Shown: positions 1 through 8,280 of the stretch, one piece after another
Numbering within the stretch: position 1 is the stretch's first letter
Layout of the letters: every line of letters starts with the position of its first letter
NCBI GenBank assembly: GCA_902601895.1
Contig: CACKOU010000007.1
Coordinates: 1-49,990, forward strand
Origin: an uncultured Pelagibacteraceae bacterium
Lineage (GTDB): Bacteria; Pseudomonadota; Alphaproteobacteria; Pelagibacterales; Pelagibacteraceae
Length of the DNA stretch: 49,990 bases
Direction: 5' to 3'
Notes under the pieces: model-generated
Seen by the model: the letters and a program-made list of their open reading frames with translations, nothing else
The model's database searches: none
Told to the model about the DNA's origin: nothing
Position numbers and translations under genes: made by a program

Positions 1-489
1 ACCAATTAAAGTCCAAAATAAGATACTAAATATAGCAAAGAAAAAGGCAGAAGTTAGGAGCCAGAAAGAATAAGTAAAAAAGTTATCTCCAGATTCGATA
101 TAAGTTGATACTGCAATAATAGCAACGATTACTCCTTTAGGATTTAAGAATTGAAAAAGAAATGTCTCTATAAATTTCACAGGTTCTAATTTTTCTTTTT
201 GATTTGATGACTTCGAAAATGAGATTCTGTAAGCTAAATATATTAAAAATGCAGAGCCAGTAAAAACTAAAATTTTTTGTATTATTGGGTATAATTTAAA
301 AATATTGATTAACCCGAAATTAACTAAAGATAACATTGAGGTAAAACCAAATATAACACCTAACATTAGAGGTATCGTTTTTTTTACTCCATGATTAAAA
401 CCTGAATGTGACGCAACTATATTATTTGGACCAGGTGAACAACTGGTAACAAAAAAAAATAAACTTAATGATAATAGTTCAGGATGCAT
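1..489 (-). CDS. LysE/RhtB-family amino-acid exporter (3' end cut by window edge)
   Basis: The minus strand is open for 163 codons from the ATG at 489 to the window edge without a stop. The translation begins MHPELLSLSLFFFVTSCSPG and contains the family's N-terminal SPGPN motif, and later QFLNPKGV, which matches the FQxLNPK region of LysE/RhtB exporters. Hydrophobic segments are spread along its whole length, as expected of an inner-membrane exporter of amino acids or similar small metabolites. Family members are about 200-210 residues, so roughly 40 C-terminal residues lie outside the window. The ATG directly abuts the stop codon of csaA at 490-492, so the two are probably co-transcribed. 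The substrate cannot be told. Confidence 0.85.
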   Translation of the reverse strand, partial: MHPELLSLSLFFFVTSCSPGPNNIVASHSGFNHGVKKTIPLMLGVIFGFTSMLSLVNFGLINIFKLYPIIQKILVFTGSAFLIYLAYRISFSKSSNQKEKLEPVKFIETFLFQFLNPKGVIVAIIAVSTYIESGDNFFTYSFWLLTSAFFFAIFSILFWTLIG

Positions 490-831
490 TTAAGCAATTG
501 GTAATCCATTCTCTGCCTCTTGAGAAGGATGAACTAATGTTACTCTACCCTCTGCATCTATAGCTCCGAGAATTAATACTTGCGAAACAACTCCAGCAAT
601 ATTTTTTTCTGCAAAATTGCAAACACCAATAACTTGTTTTCCTTTAAGATTCTCTTCATTATAATAATGAGTAATTTGAGCTGATGATTGTTTTATCCCT
701 ATCTTTTCTCCAAAATCAACTTCCACAACTAATGAAGGTTTTCTTGCTTTTTCATTTTTTCTTACAGATATAATTGTTCCCAATCTAATATCGACTTTAT
801 CAAAGTCTTCATACGTAATTTGTTCTTTCAT
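490..831 (-). CDS. csaA: CsaA-type tRNA-binding-domain protein
   Basis: This 113-residue protein is a stand-alone EMAP/tRNA-binding OB-fold domain. Diagnostic stretches are DFDKVDIRLGTI near the N-terminus, KPSLVVEVDFG, the QSSAQIT segment and the conserved VIGVCNFAEKNIAG loop. Length and start match CsaA, an export-related chaperone that binds tRNA in other bacteria. It is cytoplasmic. It stands first in a minus-strand pair with the LysE-type exporter (zero-base spacing) and is divergent from the argE-like gene with only 25 bp between the two start codons. Family membership is clear; the physiological role in this organism is not known. Confidence 0.88.
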   Translation of the reverse strand: MKEQITYEDFDKVDIRLGTIISVRKNEKARKPSLVVEVDFGEKIGIKQSSAQITHYYNEENLKGKQVIGVCNFAEKNIAGVVSQVLILGAIDAEGRVTLVHPSQEAENGLPIA

Positions 832-847
832 AAATTTAATATATAAT
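820..847 (+). promoter_or_regulatory. candidate sigma70 promoter of the argE-like gene, near-leaderless
   Basis: A perfect TATAAT lies at 842-847, with TTGTTC at 820-825 sixteen bases upstream. The expected start of transcription is about 854, only a few bases before the ATG at 857, so the mRNA would have almost no leader. The -35 element lies inside csaA. The reverse strand of the same 25-bp gap carries TATATT-like sequence that may serve csaA. The sequence is AT-rich, so chance matches are possible. Confidence 0.45.
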
Positions 848-856
848 GATTTGTAA

Positions 857-2044
857 ATGAGTACAGAAAATAATCCTGATAAAATTTATAAAGATTCGAT
901 AAGAATATTGACAGATTTAATTGCTTTCAAAACTATTTCTGGAAATGATAATAATAGTCTCATTAATTATTGTGATGATATTTTAAAAAATTTAGGAGCA
1001 ACTTCATTTAGAATTTTTGATGGTGATAAAAAAAGAGTTAATCTTTTTGCTTCTTTAAAATCTAAGAATGGAAATGGTAAAAAACCTATTATTCTTTCAG
1101 GTCATACAGATGTAGTCCCGGTTTCAAAAGGCTGGTCTACTGATCCATTTGTTGCAACTATAAAAAATGAGAAATTATTTGGGAGAGGTTCTTGTGATAT
1201 GAAAGGTTTTATTGCATGTGCTCTAGCATATGCTCCTTTATTTAAAGAAAATAATTTAGATAGAGACATTCATTTTTCATTTACATTCGATGAAGAAACC
1301 GCATGCATCGGCGCACCATTATTAATAAAAGAATTAAAAAAAAGAGATATTAAAGATGGAATTTGCATTATTGGTGAACCAACCAATATGAAAATCATTG
1401 ATGCTCATAAAGGTATGAATGAATATACAGTTCACTTTGGAGGTTTAGCAGGTCATAGTTCTAAACCTAGCCAAGGTGTTAATGCAGTTGAATATGCATC
1501 GAGGTATGTAAACAAATTACTAGAAATTAGATCAAAACTAAAAGATAGAGCTCCTAAAGATTGTATATTTAATCCACCATATTCTACATTATCAGTTGGT
1601 GGAGTTTCGGGTGGTATAGCTCATAATGTTATTGCTGATAAATGTAAAGTTGAATGGGAAACTAGACCTGTGGTCAGAGAAGATGGAGATTTTGTAAATC
1701 AAATAATAGACGATTATGTTGATAAAGAATTATTGCCAGAAATGAAAAAAGTTTTTTCAGATGCTTATATTAAAAAAGAAATTATAGGCGAAGTAGTTGG
1801 ATTTAATAGATTGAACGATTCCGAGGCTTGTGAATTTGTTTCTAGTATAACTGGTGACAATTCAAGAGAAGCTGTTTCGTTTGGAACAGAAGCTGGTCTC
1901 TTTCAAGAAGTTGGTATTAGCACTGTAGTTTGTGGACCAGGTTCGATTGAACAGGCTCATAAAATTGATGAATATATAGAACTTAGTGAATTAAAGAAAT
2001 GTCTAGACTTTTTAAAAGGTGTAAAAGATAAATCTATAAATTAA
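857..2044 (+). CDS. argE: acetylornithine deacetylase-like M20 metallopeptidase
   Basis: This is a 395-residue zinc-dependent M20 hydrolase. Metal and catalytic residues are in place: H83 and D85 in SGHTDVVP, D114 in GRGSCDMKG, the E146-E147 pair in FDEETACIG, the GEPTNM segment, and H368 near the C-terminus. The usual insert dimerization domain follows at about residues 185-300, with the KGMNEYTV and GxAGHSS motifs. Length and the HTDVVPV and GEPTN forms fit ArgE, which releases ornithine from N-acetylornithine. A related deacylase such as acetyl-citrulline or N-formyl deacylase is possible. The neighbouring ureohydrolase and aldehyde dehydrogenase suggest an arginine or guanidino-compound context. 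The gene is transcribed alone, convergent with the aldehyde dehydrogenase, and its 3' end overlaps that gene by 4 bp. Confidence 0.75.
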   Translation: MSTENNPDKIYKDSIRILTDLIAFKTISGNDNNSLINYCDDILKNLGATSFRIFDGDKKRVNLFASLKSKNGNGKKPIILSGHTDVVPVSKGWSTDPFVATIKNEKLFGRGSCDMKGFIACALAYAPLFKENNLDRDIHFSFTFDEETACIGAPLLIKELKKRDIKDGICIIGEPTNMKIIDAHKGMNEYTVHFGGLAGHSSKPSQGVNAVEYASRYVNKLLEIRSKLKDRAPKDCIFNPPYSTLSVGGVSGGIAHNVIADKCKVEWETRPVVREDGDFVNQIIDDYVDKELLPEMKKVFSDAYIKKEIIGEVVGFNRLNDSEACEFVSSITGDNSREAVSFGTEAGLFQEVGISTVVCGPGSIEQAHKIDEYIELSELKKCLDFLKGVKDKSIN

Positions 2045-3474
2045 TTCCAACCACCTACAGATTTAACTTCTAGAAATTCAAGTAATCCTTCTTTGCCTGC
2101 TTCCCTTCCAATTCCAGAATGTTTAAAACCTCCAAAAGGTGCATCAACTGCAATACCAGCACCATTTACATCAACCATTCCAGATCTAAGTTTTCTGGCA
2201 ACTCTTTGTACCTTTTCCTTATCTTGAGTTTGAATATAGTTTGTTAATCCATAATCAGTATCATTTGCAATTTTAATTGCCTCTTCTTCAGTTTCAAATG
2301 GAATAACAGATAAAACAGGACCAAATATTTCTGTTCTAGCAATTTCCATTTCATTTTTTACATCTGCAAAAACTGTCGGTTTTACATAATAACCATCATT
2401 TAATCCGTTTGGTTTTCCAACTCCACCTGCAACTAATTTTGCTCCTTCATCTATTCCTTTTTGAATTAAACCTTGAATTTTATTGAATTGAGTTTCAGAA
2501 ATTACAGGACCAATATGCTCTCCATTTTTATTTGGATCATCTACTTTAAATTCATTTGCGTATTTTCTCAGTCTTTCTATCGCTTCATTATATATTGATT
2601 TTTCAACAAGCATTCTTGTAGGGGCATTACATGATTGTCCTGAATTTCTAAAACATCTAAATGCACCTCTTTCGATTGCTTCAGCATCAGCATCTTCAAA
2701 TATAATATTTGCACCTTTTCCACCTAGCTCCAAACTTACTCTTTTAAAGTCCTTTGCAGCATTTTGAGAAATTAAAGCCCCTGCTCTTGTAGAGCCGGTG
2801 AATGAAATCATATTTACATCTGGATGACTTGTTAATGCATCTCCAGTTATTTCCCCATCTCCATTTACTAAATTAAAAACACCTTTTGGAAATTTTGCTT
2901 CATCTATTAACTCAGCTATGATCATTGCCGATAAAGGTGCTAGTTCTGAAGGTTTTAAAATCATAGTACAGCCAGAGGCCAATGCAGGAATGACTTTTAA
3001 AGTAACTTGATTTATTGGCCAGTTCCATGGTGTTATTAATGCGCACACACCTTTAGGCTCGTATATTATTCTTTGATTTTTTGCATGATCTCCTAAAGGT
3101 TTTTCGAATTCAAATTCTTTTAGATAACGAATAAAAGATTTTGTATGACTCGCGCCAGTTCCTGTTTGTAGTTTTGACGCAAAGTCTTTTGGCGCTCCCA
3201 TCTCTTGAATAATTGCATCTGTTATATCATTCCATCTTTTTTTATATAATGAATAAAATACTTCTAATAATGACAATCTTTCTTCTTTAGAGGTAAATCC
3301 CCAAGTTTTAAAAGCTTCTTTCGCTGCTAAAACTGCATCATTGATGTCCTCCTTACTACCTAAAGAAATTACTGCACAATTTTTTTCTGTTGCTGGATTT
3401 ATGACCTCAATATCTTTTGGGTTTTTTGGGGGAACCCATGAACCATTAATATAAAAATTTCTTTTCTCAATCAT
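2041..3474 (-). CDS. NAD(P)-dependent aldehyde dehydrogenase
   Basis: This is a 477-residue member of the ALDH superfamily. N151 lies in TPWNWPIN, the general base E249 in SLELGGKG, and the catalytic nucleophile C282 in NSGQSCNAPTRM. The coenzyme segment FTGSTRAG (about 225-232) and the C-terminal FGGFKHSGIGREAGKEG are also present. It oxidises an aldehyde to the acid. It follows the agmatinase-family gene by 20 bp on the same strand, which suggests a guanidino- or amino-aldehyde such as 4-guanidinobutyraldehyde or 4-aminobutyraldehyde; that substrate is inference. A close paralogue lies at 27903-29336 with the same N-terminal pattern (NFYINGxWV) and the same active-site block. Confidence 0.88.
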   Translation of the reverse strand: MIEKRNFYINGSWVPPKNPKDIEVINPATEKNCAVISLGSKEDINDAVLAAKEAFKTWGFTSKEERLSLLEVFYSLYKKRWNDITDAIIQEMGAPKDFASKLQTGTGASHTKSFIRYLKEFEFEKPLGDHAKNQRIIYEPKGVCALITPWNWPINQVTLKVIPALASGCTMILKPSELAPLSAMIIAELIDEAKFPKGVFNLVNGDGEITGDALTSHPDVNMISFTGSTRAGALISQNAAKDFKRVSLELGGKGANIIFEDADAEAIERGAFRCFRNSGQSCNAPTRMLVEKSIYNEAIERLRKYANEFKVDDPNKNGEHIGPVISETQFNKIQGLIQKGIDEGAKLVAGGVGKPNGLNDGYYVKPTVFADVKNEMEIARTEIFGPVLSVIPFETEEEAIKIANDTDYGLTNYIQTQDKEKVQRVARKLRSGMVDVNGAGIAVDAPFGGFKHSGIGREAGKEGLLEFLEVKSVGGWN

Positions 3475-3494
3475 GCACGCAAATTATCCTTTCT

Positions 3495-4448
3495 TCATGA
3501 TTTTGCAAATAAATTTGTTAATTCATAAACAATTGTTGCTGCAGCTAGAGAGGTTACTTCTGCATGGTCATAAGCAGGCGCAACTTCAACTACATCTGCA
3601 GAAATCAAATTTAAACCTGATAAACCCCTGAGGACGTTTACCATTTCTCTTGTGGTCATTCCTGCAATTTCTGGTGTTCCTGTGCCTGGTGCGAATGCAG
3701 GATCTAATACATCAATATCAATAGACAAATATAATGCATTATCACCTACTCTATTTTTTATTCTTTCAACAATTTTATCAATTCCTTCTTTTTGAAATTC
3801 ATCACAATGAATAATTTTAAATCCAAAGCTTTCATCATTTTTTATATCATCTCTGCTATAAAGTGGACCTCTTATACCTACATGCATAGAGGCGTCATCT
3901 AAAAATAAATTTTCCTCACGAGCTCTTCTAAATGGAGTGCCATGCGTATATGGTGCTCCAAAGTATGTATCCCAGGTATCTAAATGGGCATCAAAATGAA
4001 CAAGTGATACGGGTCCATTATTCTTTTTATTAGCTGCTCTAAGTAAAGGCACAGCAATTGTGTGATCTCCTCCAAGGCTTATTATTCCTCCAACTTTATT
4101 TAATAAATCGGTTGCTCCTACTTCAATTTGTTTGATGGCTTCATTAATATTAAATGGATTGCAAGTAATGTCACCTGCATCTGCAACTTGTTGTACTTTG
4201 AATGGTTCTACATCATAATTAGGATGATAATTAGTCCTTAAATGTCTAGATGCTTGTCTAATACTTTGTGGGCCAAATCTTGCACCTGGTCTATAACTTG
4301 TTCCTGAATCAAATGGAACTCCGACGATAGCAACATCACAACTTTCTACATCTCTTAGCTCAGGTAATCTTGCAAATGTAGAAGGGCCCGCATATCTTGG
4401 CACTTCTGTGCCGCTAACAGGCTGAATAGGTTTTTTAGACTTTGTCAT
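3495..4448 (-). CDS. speB: agmatinase / ureohydrolase-family protein
   Basis: This is a 317-residue binuclear manganese ureohydrolase. The ligands can be read directly: H129 in GGDHT, D153, H155 and D157 in HFDAHLD, and D244 and D246 in SIDIDVLDP, followed by the GTGTPEIAG loop. The family cleaves the guanidino group of arginine-like compounds to give urea. The N-terminal half (GVPFDSGTSYRPGARFGP) is of agmatinase/guanidinobutyrase type rather than arginase type. The downstream aldehyde dehydrogenase makes guanidinobutyrase (giving GABA) as plausible as agmatinase (giving putrescine). Its ATG overlaps the TGA of a 44-residue upstream ORF in an ATGA junction, implying translational coupling. 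Confidence 0.82.
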   Translation of the reverse strand: MTKSKKPIQPVSGTEVPRYAGPSTFARLPELRDVESCDVAIVGVPFDSGTSYRPGARFGPQSIRQASRHLRTNYHPNYDVEPFKVQQVADAGDITCNPFNINEAIKQIEVGATDLLNKVGGIISLGGDHTIAVPLLRAANKKNNGPVSLVHFDAHLDTWDTYFGAPYTHGTPFRRAREENLFLDDASMHVGIRGPLYSRDDIKNDESFGFKIIHCDEFQKEGIDKIVERIKNRVGDNALYLSIDIDVLDPAFAPGTGTPEIAGMTTREMVNVLRGLSGLNLISADVVEVAPAYDHAEVTSLAAATIVYELTNLFAKS

Positions 4449-4579
4449 TTTAGTAATAAAAATATTATTAGAATGATCCAGAAAAAGGGATAATAGAAAT
4501 ATATGTATTTTTTTGCAAACATCTTAGGCACTGACTCATGATCTCTATTAATTTTTTTTTTTCTTTTTCTTTTTTTCAT
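4445..4579 (-). CDS. 44-residue basic, single-span membrane microprotein
   Basis: This short ORF runs from the ATG at 4579 to the TGA at 4445-4447. The protein starts MKKRKRKKKINRDHE and ends in an aromatic and aliphatic stretch (YFYYPFFWIILIIFLLLK). That gives a strongly basic cytoplasmic tail followed by one membrane span near the C-terminus, an N-in small membrane protein. Its TGA overlaps the start codon of the ureohydrolase gene in the four-base ATGA arrangement seen at other junctions here, which is the best evidence that it is translated. The lysine tract is encoded partly by an 11-base T run on the plus strand (4552-4562), a possible slippage site. I do not recognise a family. Confidence 0.6.
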   Translation of the reverse strand: MKKRKRKKKINRDHESVPKMFAKKYIYFYYPFFWIILIIFLLLK

Positions 4580-4632
4580 TAAATAAATCCTATCACATTC
4601 ATATTATATCTAATATCATCAAAATTATTAAA

Positions 4633-5364
4633 ATGAGATATATTATATTAATATTTATATTATTTTTTAACTTTTCTTATGTAAATGCAGATGCGATATA
4701 TAATTTAATTAAAATCCCAAATTTAGAAGTTCATAAAGTTGATGATGTTAATGGTATCAAATATTTGGTATCGAAAAGAGGTTTTGTAATTGGTGATACA
4801 AATAATATTAAATGTAACGGCATAAATAATAGTGATTTGGATCGTGAATTTAATACAATTCAAAATAATCTGAGTGATTATAACTCAAATTTCTTAAGGA
4901 AAATAAATTTGAAATTTGTAGTTCTATGCAAAAACTTACAAATTTCAGGCATTAATACAGGAGGTATACCAGATAATAAATTCAGAACTTTAATCTTAGA
5001 CTTAACATTTGACCGAAATTATTTTGAAAGAATGATCCATCATGAAATATTTCATATGATTGACAAAAGTTTTCCAGAGCTTTTTAAAAAAAATAAATGG
5101 AGCAAACTTAATAATAAAGATTTTTCTTACGCATCATGTTCTACATGCACTGATTTATTAGGTTTAGATTTAGAAATTACGAAAGGCTTTTTAACAGAAT
5201 ATTCAATGAGCACAGCTGAAGAAGATATGGCTGAAATTTATTCATTATTAAAAACAAACTTTAAAGAAATAGATTTATTAATTAAAAAAGATAATATTTT
5301 AACTAAGAAAAAAAATTTCTTAATTGATGGTCTTAAAGAAATAGATGAAAAGTTTATTTTTTGA
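4633..5364 (+). CDS. secreted putative zinc metallopeptidase (HExxH)
   Basis: This 243-residue protein has a cleavable signal peptide (residues 1-19, hydrophobic core then YVNA before D20), so it should act in the periplasm. A zinc-binding HEIFH motif occupies 137-141, preceded by another His at 136. A likely third ligand lies in the downstream TAEEDMAEIYSLL segment (about 195-207), the spacing expected of gluzincin-type peptidases. Four cysteines (C61, C99, C169, C172) could form disulfides. I cannot assign a named family. It is followed with no gap by a membrane-anchored peptidyl-prolyl isomerase, suggesting a pair that handles envelope proteins. It is divergent from the microprotein/ureohydrolase unit. 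Confidence 0.65.
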   Translation: MRYIILIFILFFNFSYVNADAIYNLIKIPNLEVHKVDDVNGIKYLVSKRGFVIGDTNNIKCNGINNSDLDREFNTIQNNLSDYNSNFLRKINLKFVVLCKNLQISGINTGGIPDNKFRTLILDLTFDRNYFERMIHHEIFHMIDKSFPELFKKNKWSKLNNKDFSYASCSTCTDLLGLDLEITKGFLTEYSMSTAEEDMAEIYSLLKTNFKEIDLLIKKDNILTKKKNFLIDGLKEIDEKFIF

Positions 5365-6012
5365 ATGATAAAAAAAATTAAACCATCGCTATCTGAAAAA
5401 ATATTATTTATTTTTCTTATTCTGCTTATTATTTTAACTTTAGGTTCATTTTATATATTAAGTAATAAATGTCTTTTTGTAAAAAAAATCGATTTAAATA
5501 ACATTGATTTTAAAGATAAGCAGAATATTGCAATTATGGAGGTTGAATGCGGTAACGTTCTAATAGAATTAGATCCTAAAATTGCACCTAAAGCTGTTAA
5601 TCGATTTAAGAAGTTAATAAATAGAGGTTCCTATAATGGTTCAACTTTTTATCGAGTAATAGAAAATACTTTAATACAAGCTGGAGATATTGAATATGGA
5701 AATGTATCTAATCTAAATTATTCTAAAGTAGGAACTGGTAAGTCTGGTTTAGGAACAATTAAATCTGAGCTTAGTAGTAATTTTTTATTTAATGCTGGTT
5801 CTGTTGCTTTTGCTAGGAAAGATCAATTCGACACAGAAGATAGTGAATTTTTTATTACTTTAATAGATATACCAATATATCAAGGTGAATATACTCCAAT
5901 TGGAAGAGTAATTGCAGGGATGGACTCTTTAAAAAAAATTAAAGCGGGAAATAAATCAACTTATGTATTAAAGCCTGATTATATTAAAAATCTAAAGTTA
6001 TTAGTTAACTAG
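5365..6012 (+). CDS. membrane-anchored cyclophilin-type peptidyl-prolyl isomerase
   Basis: This 215-residue protein has an N-terminal hydrophobic segment (about residues 13-32) acting as a signal anchor, then a cyclophilin domain from about residue 53. Recognisable blocks are MEVECGNVLIELDPKIAPKAVNRFKKL, FYRVIENTLIQAGD with the active-site Arg, AGSVAFAR, SEFFITL and PIGRVIAGMDSLKKI. It should catalyse proline cis-trans isomerisation in the periplasm. The loop between the substrate and core blocks departs from the usual GTGGPGY form, so activity may differ. The ATG follows the TGA of the HExxH gene directly (stop 5362-5364, start 5365). The last 12 bases overlap the 3' end of the convergent beta-oxidation gene. 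Confidence 0.82.
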   Translation: MIKKIKPSLSEKILFIFLILLIILTLGSFYILSNKCLFVKKIDLNNIDFKDKQNIAIMEVECGNVLIELDPKIAPKAVNRFKKLINRGSYNGSTFYRVIENTLIQAGDIEYGNVSNLNYSKVGTGKSGLGTIKSELSSNFLFNAGSVAFARKDQFDTEDSEFFITLIDIPIYQGEYTPIGRVIAGMDSLKKIKAGNKSTYVLKPDYIKNLKLLVN

Positions 6013-8223
6013 AGGTTTTCCAGTAGATAATGTGTGTTTAATTCTATCTTGGGTTTTACTTGTCTCAATTAATTTCATGAAAGCATCTAACTCTAATTTA
6101 AACAACTGATCTTCTGTAAGCGTTTTATCTATAGTTGTATCACCACCACTTAAAACATTTGCTAGCTCTGTTCCAACCATCATTCCATGATCTAATATAA
6201 TTTTATCGTTATACAGTTTTTCTAACATTCCAACCATTTTGTCTTTTAAAGATTTGCCAGATAAATTAAATGTGCATTCTTTTGGAGGAGTAAATTCTTT
6301 ATTTTGATCCAAAATTTTTCTTGCTTCATTTAATAGACTATTTCTGCTCATAATTTTTTTATTTTCAGGGATTAAATACTTTAGAGGTTCGGCTTCTACT
6401 GGAGATGTTGCAGTTTTTGCATAACCAATGATGTCAAAAACTTTTAAAGGTGCAAAATCTGGGTCATTTTTTGCCTCTTCTGTTTGAGACCATCTCCATA
6501 ACATTTCTTTACATCCTCCTCCAGCTGGAACTAAACCAACCAATGTTTCAACTAATCCAACAACAATATTTGTATGCGAAGCAACAAAGTTACTTTGAAC
6601 TAAAACTTCAAAACCCCCTCCAAGTGTAAGACCTGATGGTGCTGAAACTACTGGAAATTTTGAGTATTTTAAGTGTTTGCATGTTTCTTGAAAATAACCG
6701 ACAAATTTTTCTATTGATTTAAAGTCACCTTTATCTGCAAAATTCATAGTATATGTTAAATTAACACCAGCAGAAAACTGCATACTTTCATTAATAATTA
6801 TCAATGGTTTGTCTGTAGCATTTTTTAAAGAGTCCATTGAGTCATAATCCAAAGCGTTTGCTTTAGTTGTAAATTCGACAATGTTAAATTCAGGAAATCT
6901 GTAAATTTCAGCAGAATTATTTTTATCAAGTTTAAGGGCTCTTGGTTTAATTTTTCCTAAAGTTTCAATTTCAGTATATTGTTGTCTCTCACCATAAAAA
7001 TTTTCATCTTTGGATTTTGATAAATTTTCTAAAAATTTATTACCCTCAAAATTATCAATTTTTTGAAAAAAATTATTTACTCCAATTTCTTTTAACATTT
7101 CAAAAGGCCCTCTAGACCAATTGAAGCCAAGTCTCATTGCTTCATCAATGTCGTTAAATTTATCTGTAATGCCTGGAACTAATGAAGAAGAATATTTTAT
7201 TATTTTAGAAATTACTGACCAAGCATAATCTCCATATTTATCTCCACGATTAATTAATTTTTTTAAATCAACTTTTTCAGATTTAATATCTATTTTTTTT
7301 GAAGGAGAATATTCCCCAGTTTCAAGATTGATGGCCTCTAAAATTTTCTTACCACCCTCTTTATTCATTCTATAAAATCCACCTTTTCCTTTTCGACCAG
7401 TATATCCAGTCTCAATTAATTTTTTTACAAGTGGCATTTCTCTTGCTACAGGTTGAAATGGATCACTTTCAGGTAACTCTTTAATAAAACTTTTCAATAC
7501 ATCTGCCATTAAATCAATACCAATTAGGTCATACAATCCAAATACTCCAGTTTTAGGTATACCCATTGGTCTGCCAAAGACAGCATCAGCCTCTTCTATA
7601 CTAAGTTTCATATTAAATGCTTCGGTCATTGCAATTTGCATTGCGTAAACTCCAATTCTATTACCTAAAAATCCTGGAGTGTCATTACAGATAATTGCAC
7701 CTTTACCTAAGTCTATTTCACAAAAGTCTTTTAACAGTTTAACTTTATCTAAATCACTTTCATTACTTTTTACTATTTCAAGTAAATCCATGTATCTAAC
7801 AGGATTAAAAAAGTGAGTTATGCAGAAATCCTTTTTGTCTTGATCAGATAATTTTTCTGATAGAACACTTATTGGAATAGATGAGGTATTAGATGAAACA
7901 ACAGACTCTTTTTTTCTATGTTTAAAAATTTTTTCGTAAATATTATGTTTTATATCTATTCTTTCTACAACAGCTTCTACAATCCAATCTGCATTCGAAA
8001 CCACATCAAAATTTTCTTCAATGTTTCCTACATGTATATTATCTAATTTTGATTTATCTATTAACAAAGGAGGTCTAGATTTTCCTATTCTCTCTTTAGC
8101 CTTTTGACTAATTTCAGTAGTTAAATCCAACAAAGTAACAGGAACATTTGCGTTACATAAATGTGCAGCTATACCACTCCCCATTGTTCCAGAACCAATT
8201 ACAACTACATTATTTATTTTCAT
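6001..8223 (-). CDS. FadN-type 3-hydroxyacyl-CoA dehydrogenase / enoyl-CoA hydratase
   Basis: This 740-residue fusion carries two steps of beta-oxidation. The N-terminal half is the NAD-binding 3-hydroxyacyl-CoA dehydrogenase (VIGSGTMGSGIAAHL, nucleotide motif at 10-15; THFFNPVRYMDLLEIV; NDTPGFLGNRIG), with its C-terminal helical domains up to about residue 420. The second half is a crotonase-fold enoyl-CoA hydratase with NESMQFSAGVNL and the oxyanion block GLTLGGGFEVLVQ...GLVETLVGLVPAGGG. The domain order is the reverse of E. coli FadB/FadJ and matches FadN of Bacillus and related alphaproteobacterial proteins. It is the last gene of the minus-strand series that starts at 13733, 57 bp after the ABC ATPase gene. 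No thiolase is adjacent; one lies at 20194-21318. Confidence 0.87.
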   Translation of the reverse strand: MKINNVVVIGSGTMGSGIAAHLCNANVPVTLLDLTTEISQKAKERIGKSRPPLLIDKSKLDNIHVGNIEENFDVVSNADWIVEAVVERIDIKHNIYEKIFKHRKKESVVSSNTSSIPISVLSEKLSDQDKKDFCITHFFNPVRYMDLLEIVKSNESDLDKVKLLKDFCEIDLGKGAIICNDTPGFLGNRIGVYAMQIAMTEAFNMKLSIEEADAVFGRPMGIPKTGVFGLYDLIGIDLMADVLKSFIKELPESDPFQPVAREMPLVKKLIETGYTGRKGKGGFYRMNKEGGKKILEAINLETGEYSPSKKIDIKSEKVDLKKLINRGDKYGDYAWSVISKIIKYSSSLVPGITDKFNDIDEAMRLGFNWSRGPFEMLKEIGVNNFFQKIDNFEGNKFLENLSKSKDENFYGERQQYTEIETLGKIKPRALKLDKNNSAEIYRFPEFNIVEFTTKANALDYDSMDSLKNATDKPLIIINESMQFSAGVNLTYTMNFADKGDFKSIEKFVGYFQETCKHLKYSKFPVVSAPSGLTLGGGFEVLVQSNFVASHTNIVVGLVETLVGLVPAGGGCKEMLWRWSQTEEAKNDPDFAPLKVFDIIGYAKTATSPVEAEPLKYLIPENKKIMSRNSLLNEARKILDQNKEFTPPKECTFNLSGKSLKDKMVGMLEKLYNDKIILDHGMMVGTELANVLSGGDTTIDKTLTEDQLFKLELDAFMKLIETSKTQDRIKHTLSTGKPLVN

Positions 8224-8280
8224 AAAGAAGATTTCTTATATTAAATTGAGACTGAGTAGGAAATAAAATAAATGTCATAA

